Assembly (NCBI RefSeq): GCF_001715295.1
Contig: NZ_MDKB01000001.1
Coordinates: 494,227-558,226 of the forward strand
From: Streptomyces griseus
Lineage (GTDB): Bacteria > Actinomycetota > Actinomycetes > Streptomycetales > Streptomycetaceae
Direction of reading: 5' to 3'
DNA: 64,000 bases
In this document: piece after piece, positions 9,279-17,888 of the stretch
Position numbering within the stretch: the stretch's first letter is position 1
Layout: each line of letters starts with the position of its first letter
The notes under the pieces: generated by a model
The model's input: only the letters and a program-made list of their open reading frames with translations
Database searches by the model: none
What the model was told of the DNA's origin: nothing
Program-made: the position numbers and the translations under genes

Positions 9279-10061
9279 TCAGCGGACAGGATGCGCCGGG
9301 CGGCCGCCGCGCAGGGCCGCCCGCAACTCCGGGTCCTGCAGGGCGTCCACGCCCCGTACGGCCACCGCCGCGAGCAGGTCGCGGTCGGCGCCGCGCACCG
9401 GGGCGGGCAGCGAGTCCAGCCACCGCTGTCCGGACGGCGAGGCCCACGGACTGTACGGGTGGTTCTCCACCCGCGCGATGGCCAGGCACCCCAGGGTCAG
9501 CACCAGCGGCAGCCCGAACCAGGCCGCCACCGGGCCCGCGTAGCCCATCTCCTGACCGGGCATCAGCATCGCGGCGGCTGCCAGCACCACCACCAGCACG
9601 GCCGCGCCCCGCACCGCCCGTACCGCCGACCGCAGGGCTGTCCGCGTCCCGTGCGGGACGGCGAGGCCCGCCGCGACGAGCCGGTCGGCCAGGGCGTGTA
9701 CGGCGTCGGCCGCGGCGGCAGCCGCCCGTACCGGCGCTATCCGGGACTGGCCTTCCGGGCCGATCGCACGGATCACGGTGCGCTCCACCTCGTCCCGCCC
9801 CTCCGGGTCGACGACGGTCGCCCAGCCGGTGTGGGCCAGCAGCAGCCGGCGTCGCAGGTGCATGGAGACCAGGGCCAGATCGGCGACCCGGTGCGGACCG
9901 CCTGCCAGGAACGCCGTCTCGTACAGGCTGAGTTCGCGCGGGGACGGTCCCTCGGCCGCGTCGGCCGGCCGCACGGCCGCACCCGCGGTCACGAGGCAGA
10001 GACGGACACAGGTGACGGCCGCCGCACCCCATGCGACCAGAAGGAGCAGTACCCAGAGCAT
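9279..10061 (-). CDS. TIGR04222 domain membrane protein (no Cys tail)
   Basis: A membrane-associated protein of 260 aa, unknown function. An N-terminal transmembrane helix (residues 1-25) is followed by the soluble part beginning LSLYETAFLAGGPHRVADLAL, which is the TIGR04222 signature. One or two further hydrophobic segments lie at about 150-200. It is the third gene of a minus-strand unit with the DUF692 enzyme and a Cys-rich TIGR04222 paralogue, but it lacks the Gly/Ser/Cys tail of that paralogue. A 127-bp gap separates the two, so it may have its own promoter. Confidence 0.75.
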   Translation of the reverse strand: MLWVLLLLVAWGAAAVTCVRLCLVTAGAAVRPADAAEGPSPRELSLYETAFLAGGPHRVADLALVSMHLRRRLLLAHTGWATVVDPEGRDEVERTVIRAIGPEGQSRIAPVRAAAAAADAVHALADRLVAAGLAVPHGTRTALRSAVRAVRGAAVLVVVLAAAAMLMPGQEMGYAGPVAAWFGLPLVLTLGCLAIARVENHPYSPWASPSGQRWLDSLPAPVRGADRDLLAAVAVRGVDALQDPELRAALRGGRPAHPVR

Positions 10062-10188
10062 GGCGGATTTCTATGTGAGACGGACGCGTAACGCCATGAC
10101 CTGTTCACGATCCGGACAGAGTTCGGTCACAGGCGGTCTCGGACGGTCGCATTCCACGACCTCCCGGGTGGACGGTCCCGACCGCGGC

Positions 10189-11220
10189 TCAGGAGCCGCC
10201 GCCGCAACTGGAACCCCCGCCGCAGCTCGACCCGCCGCCGCAACTGGAACCCCCGCTGCTGCTGCCGCAGCTGGACCCGCTGCTCCCGCCGCAGCTGCCG
10301 CCGGCCCCGCACGAGGAGCCCGTGCCGCAGGAGGACCCCGCCCCCGACCCGCCCCCGTCACCGGAACTCCCGCAACTCCCCCCGCCGGGGCCCTCGGCGG
10401 CGCACCACACCACGGGCACGAGCGCTGCGGCGCTGCCGCCGGGCGCGGTCGACGAGCTGGTGCGGGCGGGCCGGTACCGGGCGGCCGCGGTCAACTGCGC
10501 CCGCAGGTCGGGGTCGGGGAGCGCCCGCAGCCCCCGGGTGGCCACCAGGTGGGCGGGGTCCGTCACCTGGGCACAGGCGGCGCGGTAGGCGCCCAGGGCG
10601 CCGCGTCCCGCCTTCGTGACCCGTGCCTTGGCGGACGAAGCGGTGATCAGCCCCACCACGCCGCCGGCCAGCAGAGCGGGCAGCACCTTGACGACGAAGG
10701 GGAACGGGACGTCCGTGTACCCGTCGTGGACGGCGTACTGCAGAACGGTGAGGACGATGGCGACCGGGACCGCGGCCAGGCAGGCCACGGCCTGGACGAT
10801 CGCCCAACGGCGGCGGGCCCGGCTCTCGCCCGGGGCGACGAGCAGCCCGCGGGCCGCGAGCCCGTCGCCGACCCCCTGCACCACCGGGTGCCGCATCACG
10901 GTCTCCCGCAGCAGGTGCAGCGCTCCGCTCGGAGCTGCGGCCAGCTCCTGGAGGACGGCGCGTTCCACCGCGTCACGGGCCTCCGCGCGCCGGACGGCGA
11001 GGATGCCGGGGCCGCCGACGGCCAGCCTTCCGTCGGTGTGCAGCGCGGTGAGCGCGGTGTCCACGACCCTGGCGGGTCCCCCGCTCAGGAACGCGGCCTC
11101 GGAGAGGTTGTGCGCGTACGCGCCGGGGCTGCCGCGCCGGCCGGACCGCACGGTCGCGACGACCAGGAGCGTCGAGGAGACCGCCACGGCCACGGTCAGG
11201 ACAAGGGCGAGTGCGTTCAT
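10189..11220 (-). CDS. TIGR04222 domain protein with Gly/Ser/Cys-rich C-terminal tail
   Basis: A membrane protein of 343 aa. An N-terminal TM helix (~5-22) is followed by the TIGR04222 motif AHNLSEAAFLSGGPARVVDTAL, two central hydrophobic segments (~150-205), and a final ~70-residue low-complexity tail made almost only of Gly, Ser and Cys, with eight Cys in recurring SSCG units. The gene starts 5 bp after the DUF692 (MNIO) stop, so the two are clearly co-transcribed. TIGR04222 proteins with such tails are known to sit beside DUF692, a family that oxidatively modifies Cys in peptides. That the tail is the enzyme's substrate is inference. The ATG at 11220 is preceded by GGGGAAG. Confidence 0.82.
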   Translation of the reverse strand: MNALALVLTVAVAVSSTLLVVATVRSGRRGSPGAYAHNLSEAAFLSGGPARVVDTALTALHTDGRLAVGGPGILAVRRAEARDAVERAVLQELAAAPSGALHLLRETVMRHPVVQGVGDGLAARGLLVAPGESRARRRWAIVQAVACLAAVPVAIVLTVLQYAVHDGYTDVPFPFVVKVLPALLAGGVVGLITASSAKARVTKAGRGALGAYRAACAQVTDPAHLVATRGLRALPDPDLRAQLTAAARYRPARTSSSTAPGGSAAALVPVVWCAAEGPGGGSCGSSGDGGGSGAGSSCGTGSSCGAGGSCGGSSGSSCGSSSGGSSCGGGSSCGGGSSCGGGS

Positions 11221-11225
11221 GGCGT

Positions 11226-12812
11226 TCACTTCCCCGTCAGGACGGCACGGGCGGCCCGCACCAGACGGGTCCGGCGGCGCGGGGGGTGCGGCGCCGACCG
11301 GTCCTGCCACCAGTGCGTCAGCCTGCGCCTGGCCACGTCGTCGGCGGGGTTGCCCGCGATGAGCAGCTGCTCGGCGAAGTCGAGGGCGTCGCGGCGGTAA
11401 CCTGCGGACATGGGCCGGGATCCGGCGTACGCGAGGAACGCGGAACGGTAGCCGTCGCCGAGGATCTCCGGCAGTTCGGGCGCCACCCGGGCGACGACCC
11501 CGGCCCGCTTGGCGGCCAGGGCACGGCTCTGCACCCCGAGACGCCGGTGGTCGAATCCTTCCGGGGCGGGCGTGCCCGCCACGAGGTGCGAGAGCAGAGC
11601 GGTCTGGGCCACGGCGGCCCGGCCACGGGCGGTCGCCCTCACGGTGGCCGGCTTCCGGGTGTCCGTGTGGGTGGGGGCGGGCTCCGGGGTGTCCGTGTGC
11701 GTGGCGGCCGGCCTCCGGACGTTCGCAGGGGCGGTCGTCGTTCCGGCGCTCGCGTGTGGGGCGGCCGGTCCCTCGGTGGTCGTCCCTCGGCTGCTTCCCG
11801 TGGCGGTCGTCCTTCCGGCGGCCGCCTCCTGGGTGCTCGCCTCGGTGGCGGGCGCCTCCCCGGTGGTGGCCTCACCGGTCTTCGCCCTACCGGCGGCCGG
11901 CTCACCGGTGCTCGCCCTTCCGGTGACCGTCTCTGCGCCGGACCGTCTCGCCGGGGGCACCCGGCGACCCCGGACGGACGTCCCACCGGCCGTCGCCCCG
12001 GCCAGCGTGGCCCGGATCGCGGCCAGTTCGCCCGCCAGCTCCGCCGTCGGCGGGAAGTCGTCGTCGCGCTCCAGCAGGACGCCCGGCGGATCGACCCGGG
12101 CACGGAGCTCGGCCAGCACGTCCAGGACGGGAGCCGTCACCGGGTGGGCGTGCGTGTCGTGCCAGACGCCGTCCTTCTCGATGCCTCCGGCCACATGCAC
12201 GTACGCGATGGCCTCCACCGGCAGTTCGTCGAGGGCCGTCGAGGGGACCTCGCCCCGGTTCACGTGATTGGTGTGGAGATTGGCGACGTCGATCAGCAGC
12301 CGCACACCGGTGCGCTCGACCAGCTCCGCGAGGAACTGCCCCTCGGTCAGTTCCTCGTCCGGCCACGAGATCAGCGCCGCGATGTTCTCCAGGGCCAGCG
12401 GCACGGGCAGGCAGTCCTGGGCGATCCGCACGTTCTCGCAGAGCACGTCCAGCGCCTCCCAGGTCCGGGGCACGGGCAGCAGATGGCCCGCCTCCAGCCT
12501 CGGCGATGCGGTGAGCGGCCCTCCGGCGCGAACGAACGCGATGTGCTCGGTCACGAGGGGTGCGCCCAGCAGCGCCGCCCGCCCCGCCAGTCCGGCCAGA
12601 CGCTCCGGATCGGGGCGGTCGGCCCCGCCCAGCCCCAGCGAGACGCCGTGCGGCACGACGGTGACCCCCCGTTCGCGCAGCCGCAGGAGAGACGCCGGGG
12701 GCCGGCTCGTGCAGATGTTCTCCGAGACGGCTTCCACCCAGTCGATCCCCGGCAGTGCTTCGACGGCGTCCGCGATCTCCGGCCGCCAGCCGATCCCGAT
12801 TCCCAGCTCCAT
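11226..12812 (-). CDS. DUF692 / MNIO enzyme with C-terminal partner-like domain
   Basis: A 528-aa protein. Residues 1-270 are a DUF692 TIM barrel, the multinuclear non-haem iron oxidative (MNIO) family, which includes MbnB and TglH. Likely metal ligands are all present: H55, E89/H90, E142, D175, N178, H180, H206, D219, H221 and E248. Residues ~285-410 form a Thr/Ala/Gly/Glu/Pro linker of low complexity. Residues ~415-528 form a second helical domain ([39 protein letters not shown]), possibly replacing the separate partner protein that most MNIOs need. The ATG at 12812 fits the barrel start. Product chemistry is unknown; modification of cysteines in the adjacent TIGR04222 tail is inferred. Confidence 0.87.
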   Translation of the reverse strand: MELGIGIGWRPEIADAVEALPGIDWVEAVSENICTSRPPASLLRLRERGVTVVPHGVSLGLGGADRPDPERLAGLAGRAALLGAPLVTEHIAFVRAGGPLTASPRLEAGHLLPVPRTWEALDVLCENVRIAQDCLPVPLALENIAALISWPDEELTEGQFLAELVERTGVRLLIDVANLHTNHVNRGEVPSTALDELPVEAIAYVHVAGGIEKDGVWHDTHAHPVTAPVLDVLAELRARVDPPGVLLERDDDFPPTAELAGELAAIRATLAGATAGGTSVRGRRVPPARRSGAETVTGRASTGEPAAGRAKTGEATTGEAPATEASTQEAAAGRTTATGSSRGTTTEGPAAPHASAGTTTAPANVRRPAATHTDTPEPAPTHTDTRKPATVRATARGRAAVAQTALLSHLVAGTPAPEGFDHRRLGVQSRALAAKRAGVVARVAPELPEILGDGYRSAFLAYAGSRPMSAGYRRDALDFAEQLLIAGNPADDVARRRLTHWWQDRSAPHPPRRRTRLVRAARAVLTGK

Positions 12813-13181
12813 GACATCCCCTCCCCGTTATGTGCAGGGGTCATGGCCCCCGCCGAGCGGCGCCGAACCCGGAACCGGGGACGTTCAGAGCAGGATTTGA
12901 GGTTCCCGGAGACGGCCGACCGGTTTGTCACCTGATCGTGGCCCCCCGGCCCGGTCTGTCGGCGGGCCGTCGAACCGTGGGGGCGCCGGGCGCACGGAAA
13001 GGCCCGGAAGCGGGCCGGCCTGACCAGGGGGAAGGGATGCTGACGTAAGGGTTGTCCCGCAGCCTTCGACGTGGATCAGCGGCTGTTTCCCCGCTGACCG
13101 CCCGCCGTGCGGGGTGCAGGGACGTCGACCGCCACCGAGAACGGCCCGCGACGGGCCGGCGGCCATCCGGCCGTGCCCGCC
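12813..13181. other. Intergenic region DUF692-peptidyl-tRNA hydrolase (no gene seen)
   Basis: About 370 bp without a supported gene. The left part holds the candidate ECF promoter for the DUF692 unit. The right part, downstream of the minus-strand hydrolase, contains GGCCGG-type short inverted repeats near 13158-13172 that may terminate it. Confidence 0.4.
12880..12906 (-). promoter_or_regulatory. Candidate ECF-sigma promoter upstream of the DUF692 gene
   Basis: On the minus strand GGAACC (12906-12901) and CGTC (12883-12880) are spaced by 17 nt, the general form of ECF-sigma promoters. It lies ~70 bp before the DUF692 ATG. Short motifs like this occur by chance in GC-rich DNA. Confidence 0.3.
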
Positions 13182-13934
13182 TCAGCCGCGCAGCGCCGGA
13201 TGGTCGGCGACCACCGTGCAGGAGCCCGGAGCGATCTCGGTGAATCCCGCGTCCCGCACCACCGGGAGCCCGCTCGCGGTCAGTTCCCGCCACCGGGCCG
13301 GGTCGGGGGTGGCGACGGAGAGCGGGAAACCCGCCTCGCGCCACGTCTTGCGCTCCGTCTCCGACAGCTCCCACCAGGCCAGCTGCGCACCGTGCCCCGC
13401 CTGGGCCATGGCCTTGCCCGCCGACATGTCCAGCTCGGGGTTGAGCCAGAGCACCGGACCGGCCGGATCCGGCGCGGCAGGCGCCTCCGGGTCCTCCAGG
13501 TCCGTCCCCGACACCTGGAGCTTGGCCAGCTCCTTGGGCCAGCCGTCCAGCGGCACCGGAGGAAACACCCGCACCTCCGCCCGGGCGCCCGTGACCGTGA
13601 TCCCCGGCAGCGCGGACGCCTTGCGCCACTCCGCTCCGCGCGCCCGCCGCACCACCTTGCGGATCCGGGCGTCCTGCCAGTCCCGTACGAGCCGCGCCCA
13701 CTCGCCCTCGCCCAGTGAACGGTCGTCCGAGAGCAACGTCAGCACCGCGCGGGCGGCGGTGACCAGCGCGTCCGTACGCGCCGGGGGATCCGCCTTCTCG
13801 ATGCGCACCACCAGCGGCAGCACGAACTGCCGTGCCTCGTCCCGGGAGGTCTGCTCCGTACGGAAGGGACTCCCGACGGGGTGCGGGGCCGCTGCGGGCT
13901 CGGAGGGAATCTCGGAAAGGTTGTCGCTGCTCAC
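13182..13934 (-). CDS. Peptidyl-tRNA hydrolase PTH2-family protein
   Basis: About 250 aa. The C-terminal half carries a PTH2-like fold: WLNPELDMSAGKAMAQAGHGAQLAW matches the GKxxAQxxHA core of PTH2 enzymes, which release tRNA from stalled peptidyl-tRNAs, and the C-terminus (GSCTVVADHP) corresponds to the last strand. The N-terminal ~120 residues (QFVLPLVVRIEKADPPARTDALVTAA) are an extra domain found in actinobacterial members. Two GTG codons two codons apart (13940 and 13934) could start it. It is divergent from the AIM24 gene. Whether it is a true hydrolase is not shown by sequence. Confidence 0.75.
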   Translation of the reverse strand: MSSDNLSEIPSEPAAAPHPVGSPFRTEQTSRDEARQFVLPLVVRIEKADPPARTDALVTAARAVLTLLSDDRSLGEGEWARLVRDWQDARIRKVVRRARGAEWRKASALPGITVTGARAEVRVFPPVPLDGWPKELAKLQVSGTDLEDPEAPAAPDPAGPVLWLNPELDMSAGKAMAQAGHGAQLAWWELSETERKTWREAGFPLSVATPDPARWRELTASGLPVVRDAGFTEIAPGSCTVVADHPALRG

Positions 13935-14018
13935 GCACACCAGTCTGCCAGGCCCCCGGGACGGCACCGCGGGATCCGCTCTTGGCGGAACGTGGACCTC
14001 CGGGTGAGGATGCCCCGC

Positions 14019-14696
14019 ATGAAGAGCGACCTCTTTTCCAGCGAACACATGGCCGGGCCGCCCACCGCCCCCGGTATGTCCCTGCAGAACGCCAAGTCGG
14101 TCAAGTACGTCGTCAACGGTGAGATGCACGCCCGCCAGGGCTCGATGGTCGCCTACCGCGGCGCCCTCCAGTTCGAACGCAAGGGCCAGGGCATCGGCGG
14201 CATGCTGAAGCGCGCGGTCACCGGTGAGGGGCTGCCGCTCATGGCGGTCCGGGGTCAGGGTGAGGCGTGGTTCGCGCACGAGGCCGCCAACTGTTTCATC
14301 GTGGAGATGGAGCAGGGCGACGTCCTCACCGTCAACGGACGCAACGTCCTGTGCTTCGACGCGAGCCTCTCCTACGAGATCAAGACCGTGAAGGGCGCCG
14401 GAATCGCCGGCGGCGGGCTCTTCAACAGCGTCTTCAGCGGATTCGGCAAGCTCGGCCTGATATGCGACGGCCACCCCATCGTGATCCCTGTCGGTGCTCA
14501 GCAGCCGGTGTACGTCGACACGGACGCGGTCGTCGGATGGAGCGCCCAGCTCTCCACCTCCCTGCACCGCTCGCAGAGCTTCGGCTCGATGGTGCGCGGG
14601 GGGTCCGGGGAGGCGGTCCAGCTGATGCTGCAGGGTGAGGGGTTCGTGATCGTGCGGCCCAGCGAGCTCAAGCCGGAGAAGGCGTCCTCCCACTGA
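14019..14696 (+). CDS. AIM24 family protein
   Basis: 225 aa of mostly beta-strand AIM24/TerD-like repeat fold. It begins MKSDLFSSEHM and has the characteristic SVKYVVNGEMHARQGSMVAY segment, then GEAWFAHEAANCFIVEMEQGD and LTVNGRNVLCFDASLSYEI. Bacterial members have no agreed function. The ATG at 14019 is preceded by GAGGA with 8-nt spacing; the ATG at 14010 is an alternative but overlaps that site. No signal peptide or TM helix. It stands alone as a transcription unit, divergent from the PTH2 gene. Confidence 0.82.
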   Translation: MKSDLFSSEHMAGPPTAPGMSLQNAKSVKYVVNGEMHARQGSMVAYRGALQFERKGQGIGGMLKRAVTGEGLPLMAVRGQGEAWFAHEAANCFIVEMEQGDVLTVNGRNVLCFDASLSYEIKTVKGAGIAGGGLFNSVFSGFGKLGLICDGHPIVIPVGAQQPVYVDTDAVVGWSAQLSTSLHRSQSFGSMVRGGSGEAVQLMLQGEGFVIVRPSELKPEKASSH

Positions 14697-14770
14697 CCGA
14701 CCCACTGACCCACTCACCCACTGGCTGACCGGCTGGCCGACCGGACTCCGGGCTCCGGGCTCCGGAACCA
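14697..14770. repeat. Short degenerate repeats after the AIM24 stop
   Basis: The DNA immediately after the AIM24 stop is a patchwork of imperfect direct repeats: variants of CCCACTGACC / CCCACTCACC / GGCTGACCGG, then three copies of CTCCGGG in tandem near 14745-14766. It looks like slippage-generated sequence with no coding signal. Confidence 0.45.
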
Positions 14771-14847
14771 ACGGGCCGCCGTGCGGGCCCGTACCGGGTC
14801 TGACCGGCACGTCCCGGCCGAGGGCGCCGGGGCGTACGCTCGGACGC

Positions 14848-15051
14848 ATGGACCAGCGCAGCGGTGAACGCACGGACGACGGGTACTGCGGGACGCGCCC
14901 GTCGGCCCCCGCACCGGTGGACACCGGACCTTCGTACGCCACGTGCGTGCTGTGCGGGAAACCGACCGAACACCCGGAGACCACGAAGGGCAGTACGCTC
15001 TGCCCGGTCTGCGCGTGGCAGGAGGCCGGGCGCACCGCCTGCGCGGGCTGA
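14848..15051 (+). CDS. Small zinc-ribbon-like protein
   Basis: A 67-aa hypothetical protein. Two CxxC pairs (CVLCGKP at ~43-46 and CPVCAW at ~52-60) can form a zinc ribbon or rubredoxin-type knuckle. The N-terminal 30 residues are disordered. The short length and the clustered Cys support a real gene, but the ribosome-binding site is weak and there is no operon partner. Function unknown. Confidence 0.55.
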   Translation: MDQRSGERTDDGYCGTRPSAPAPVDTGPSYATCVLCGKPTEHPETTKGSTLCPVCAWQEAGRTACAG

Positions 15052-15188
15052 GACACGGGTACGGGTCGCGCCCCGACCGGGCGCCTGGGCGGGTATCGCC
15101 CGGCCCGGCGGGAGGCCGGCGCGGCAGGTCGGGTCCCGCCGAGTACGGGGCACGACAATCCCGGCCGGGCAGGATCCCGGAACCCGGC

Positions 15189-16106
15189 TCAGCCCCGCAT
15201 CAGCTCGGAGACCTTCACGAAGCGGTACCCCTGCCGGCGTAGTTCCGGGACCACCCGGCGTACGGCCCCGGCGGTGACGGGCGCGGCGCTGCGGGTGCAG
15301 TGCATGACCACCAGGGAGCCCGGCCTCACCCCGTCCAGCACCTGGTCCGCCACCGCGTCGGCGTCCGTGGCGAACGCGTCGCCGCTGACGACGTCCCACT
15401 GCACGGCCGTCACCCCCGTGGGTGCCAGGGCCTTCAGCGAGATGTCGTCGTAGCAGCCGCCGGGGAAGCGGAAGTACGGCACGACGTTGGTGGCCCCGGC
15501 CTTGCGGATCTCCGTGAACGCCCGCTCCACATCGGCGCGCATATCGGCCTTCGCCACGGTGGGCAGCCCGTAGCAGGGCGTGGAGAAGGCGTAGTGGCTG
15601 TACGAGTGGTTGGCGATCTCGAACAGGGGGTCGGTGCCGATCGCACGCGCCTGGGTCGGGTACTCCCGTGCCCACCGCCCGGTCATGAAGACCGTCGAGG
15701 GCACGTTCAGCCGGCGCAGCAGGGCGATCAGCTCCGGATTGTCGAAGTGCTCGCCCGCCGCCGCGCGCGGCCCCTGATCCGCCGTCATGTCCGCGTCGAA
15801 GGTGAGCGCCACCACCTTCTCGTTCCCGCCTGCGGAGCCTTCGGCCCGTCGCTCGAAGACCGGGGTGAGCCCCGCCGGGCCCGGAGCCGTCGTGGGCGGT
15901 TTCCTCCCCGTCCCGGCCGCCGCCGAAGGTGCGGCGGAGACGGAGGCCGGGGGAGTGGTGAGGGGAGTGCCGACGCGTGCCGGGGGTGCGGCGGCCTGGG
16001 TGCGGGCGTCCTCCGCGCTGCCGCAGCCCGCCAGGACCGCGGCCAGCGCCGTCGCCGTCGCCGTCCTCGCAGTCATCACTGTCATCGTACGAACAGATTT
16101 GATCAC
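15189..16106 (-). CDS. Polysaccharide deacetylase (NodB-type) lipoprotein
   Basis: An exported carbohydrate esterase family 4 protein of 305 aa. The lipobox Cys is residue 28 (VLAGC), with Lys3, Arg6 and Arg14 in the n-region. A Pro/Ala/Thr linker runs to ~95. Catalytic motifs are visible: TFDADMTAD (motif 1, metal and base Asp), NHSYSHYAF (motif 2 His pair), and RFPGGCYDD (motif 3). It probably deacetylates cell-wall or capsular N-acetyl sugars outside the membrane. The GTG at 16106 is used; ATGs at 16085 or 16076 would give a shorter n-region and are possible, since no strong ribosome-binding site is seen. Confidence 0.85.
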   Translation of the reverse strand: MIKSVRTMTVMTARTATATALAAVLAGCGSAEDARTQAAAPPARVGTPLTTPPASVSAAPSAAAGTGRKPPTTAPGPAGLTPVFERRAEGSAGGNEKVVALTFDADMTADQGPRAAAGEHFDNPELIALLRRLNVPSTVFMTGRWAREYPTQARAIGTDPLFEIANHSYSHYAFSTPCYGLPTVAKADMRADVERAFTEIRKAGATNVVPYFRFPGGCYDDISLKALAPTGVTAVQWDVVSGDAFATDADAVADQVLDGVRPGSLVVMHCTRSAAPVTAGAVRRVVPELRRQGYRFVKVSELMRG

Positions 16107-16210
16107 TGGAGGACGTTAGCTGACGGGATTTCAGCGAGCGCCGCGCCGCTCCGGCCGAGCCCGCAGGGTCAGCCGGTCGGGCGGCCGCCCACGGTCCGTT
16201 CCGCGCTCGC

Positions 16211-16375
16211 AGGGCCGTCCCGCACGTATCCGGCGGCCGGGCGGCGTCGGCCACGGCGCCTCGCCGCGTCGCAGGAACGTCCGCGTACCTCCGGTCCGCG
16301 GACGTCCTCCGCCGTGCTGCGCGCCGCATCCGACATCGCGCGCCCCTTCGGGACGTGCGCGACGGCCCTCAGGGG
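16211..16375. repeat. ~160-bp structured intergenic repeat, copy 1
   Basis: The element begins AGGGCCGTCCCGCACGT (16211-16227), whose complement recurs at 16353-16369 with one mismatch, giving a 17-bp terminal inverted repeat. A second near-palindrome lies in the middle (AACGTCCGCGTACC facing GGTCCGCGGACGTCC, about 16274-16305). It matches the element at 56451-56613 along its length. It lies directly beyond the phoX stop on the minus strand, so it would be the 3' untranslated region of phoX. Confidence 0.75.
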
Positions 16376-16379
16376 CAGA

Positions 16380-17756
16380 TCAGTGCCAGGGCCCCGTCAC
16401 CGCGAACGTCGTCCCCGGCGTGTAGCAGTTCACGAACATGGTGGCGCCGTCCGGCGCGAACGTGACCCCGGCGAACTCACCCCACTCGGGTTCGTCGGGC
16501 GTCCCGGTGTTCTGCCGGCCCCGTGCCATCGGGTAGACCTCACCGCGCCGCGTCACCCCGAGCACGTACTGCGCGCCGCCGCCGTCCTCGCAGACCATCA
16601 GCCCGCCGTCGGCGGCGAGACAGATGTTGTCCGGGGACTCGCCGGGCAGCTCGACGTCCGTGTCCGGCCCGAAGACGACCACCAGCGTGAGCCGCCGCCG
16701 CTTCGGCTCGTACCGCCACACCTGGCCGAAGTGGTCGGCCGCCGACCCCTGCGAGCTGCGGGCGAAGCTGGAGACGAAGTAGACGGACGAGCCGCCCCAG
16801 TAACAGCCCTCCAGTTTCTGGGCGTGGGTGATGCCCTTCGGGCCGAAGTCCTGGTGCCGGACGGGCGTGGAGGCGGCCAGCGGATCCGGTACGGGGACCC
16901 ACTCGATCCGGTCGAAGGCCGCGCCGGTCTCCTGGATCGCGGAGAGGTCGGGCACTCCGGGCACCCGCATCGCCTCCAGCGTGCCGCCGGCCCGCAGCGA
17001 GCCCGTCCCGCCGAGTGGCTTCTCGGGGAGGAATCGGTAGAAGAGGCCGAACGGGCGCTCGAAAGCGTCCTCGGTCTCGTACACGATCCCGTTCCCCGGA
17101 TCGATCGCGATCGCCTCGTGCTGGAAGCGTCCCATCGCGGTCAGCGGTACCGCTCCGGTGCGGCGCGGGTCGGCGCCGTCCACCTCGAAGATGAATCCGT
17201 GGTCCTTGGTGTAGCCGTTGGTGCCGGCCTTGTCCTCGGTCTCCTCGCAGGTCAGCCAGGTGCGCCACGGGGTGGGACCCCCCGCGCAGTTGACGGCCGT
17301 ACCCGCGATGGCGACCCGCTCGTCCAGGACGTGGTTGCGGCCGTCGAGCTCCAGGGCCGTACAGCCGCCCTTGCCCGCCGGGTCGTAGGTGAGGCCCTCG
17401 ATCACGGGTACGGGGATGCGGGCGTCGGCCCGGTTCTCGTGGTTGCGCACGAGGTGGACGCGGCCGTGGCGGCCCGCGAAGGCGGCCATGCCGTCGTGGT
17501 GGCTGGGCACCCGGCCCTCACCGGAGCGGAGGGCGTCGCCCTCCCGGGAGAGGACCCGGTAGCGGAAACCTTTCGGCAGGTCGAGCAGGCCGTCCGGGTC
17601 AGGTACGAGCGGTCCGTAACCGCTGTGACCGCGTGCGGCGGCCGTGCCGGCGAAGAGTTCGGTGAAGGCCCCGGTGAAGGCGACCGAGGCGGCGGCGGCG
17701 CCGCTCCCGGCCAGGACCTGTCGTCGTGTCGCGATCCGTCGAGGTGCGGATGACAT
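16380..17756 (-). CDS. Alkaline phosphatase PhoX (DUF839), Tat-exported
   Basis: A 458-aa secreted phosphatase. The twin-arginine signal is RRQVLAGSG (residues ~10-20) followed by an Ala-rich hydrophobic stretch and cleavage near AAARG. The body is the DUF839/PhoX beta-propeller: GFRYRVLSREGD, HDGMAAFAGR, RNHENR, TPWRTWLTCEET, HGFIFEVDG, and MVCEDGGGAQYVLGVT near the C-terminus. PhoX enzymes use Ca/Fe cofactors to release phosphate from monoesters and are usually induced by phosphate starvation. The ATG at 17756 has AGGGAG upstream at 7-nt spacing. A single CTTCACCTGT-like PHO-box half-site lies upstream, too weak to call. Confidence 0.88.
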   Translation of the reverse strand: MSSAPRRIATRRQVLAGSGAAAASVAFTGAFTELFAGTAAARGHSGYGPLVPDPDGLLDLPKGFRYRVLSREGDALRSGEGRVPSHHDGMAAFAGRHGRVHLVRNHENRADARIPVPVIEGLTYDPAGKGGCTALELDGRNHVLDERVAIAGTAVNCAGGPTPWRTWLTCEETEDKAGTNGYTKDHGFIFEVDGADPRRTGAVPLTAMGRFQHEAIAIDPGNGIVYETEDAFERPFGLFYRFLPEKPLGGTGSLRAGGTLEAMRVPGVPDLSAIQETGAAFDRIEWVPVPDPLAASTPVRHQDFGPKGITHAQKLEGCYWGGSSVYFVSSFARSSQGSAADHFGQVWRYEPKRRRLTLVVVFGPDTDVELPGESPDNICLAADGGLMVCEDGGGAQYVLGVTRRGEVYPMARGRQNTGTPDEPEWGEFAGVTFAPDGATMFVNCYTPGTTFAVTGPWH

Positions 17757-17851
17757 GAGGCAACTCCCTGTTGGCGGACAGGTGAAGTGACCTGCACGTG
17801 TGTACCACGCGTCGTGCCTCACGGGAACCACGCGCACCACGGAGCCCTTGT

Positions 17852-17880
17852 GTCCCCGGGGCGAAGGACGCCCCGGGGAC
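17852..17880 (-). terminator. Terminator after osmC-family gene
   Basis: A perfect 12-bp stem (GTCCCCGGGGCG at 17852-17863 with 17869-17880) has a 5-nt loop, 8 bp beyond the minus-strand stop. Confidence 0.7.
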
Positions 17881-17888
17881 CTGCCGGA

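Noticed and set aside
10062..10188. A short coding gene between the two TIGR04222 genes
   Set aside because: No frame with a ribosome-binding site; only a tight hairpin overlapping the stop codon.
17757..17850. PHO box upstream of phoX
   Set aside because: Only one loose half-site (CTTCACCTGT) is seen; real PhoP sites need two or more direct repeats.
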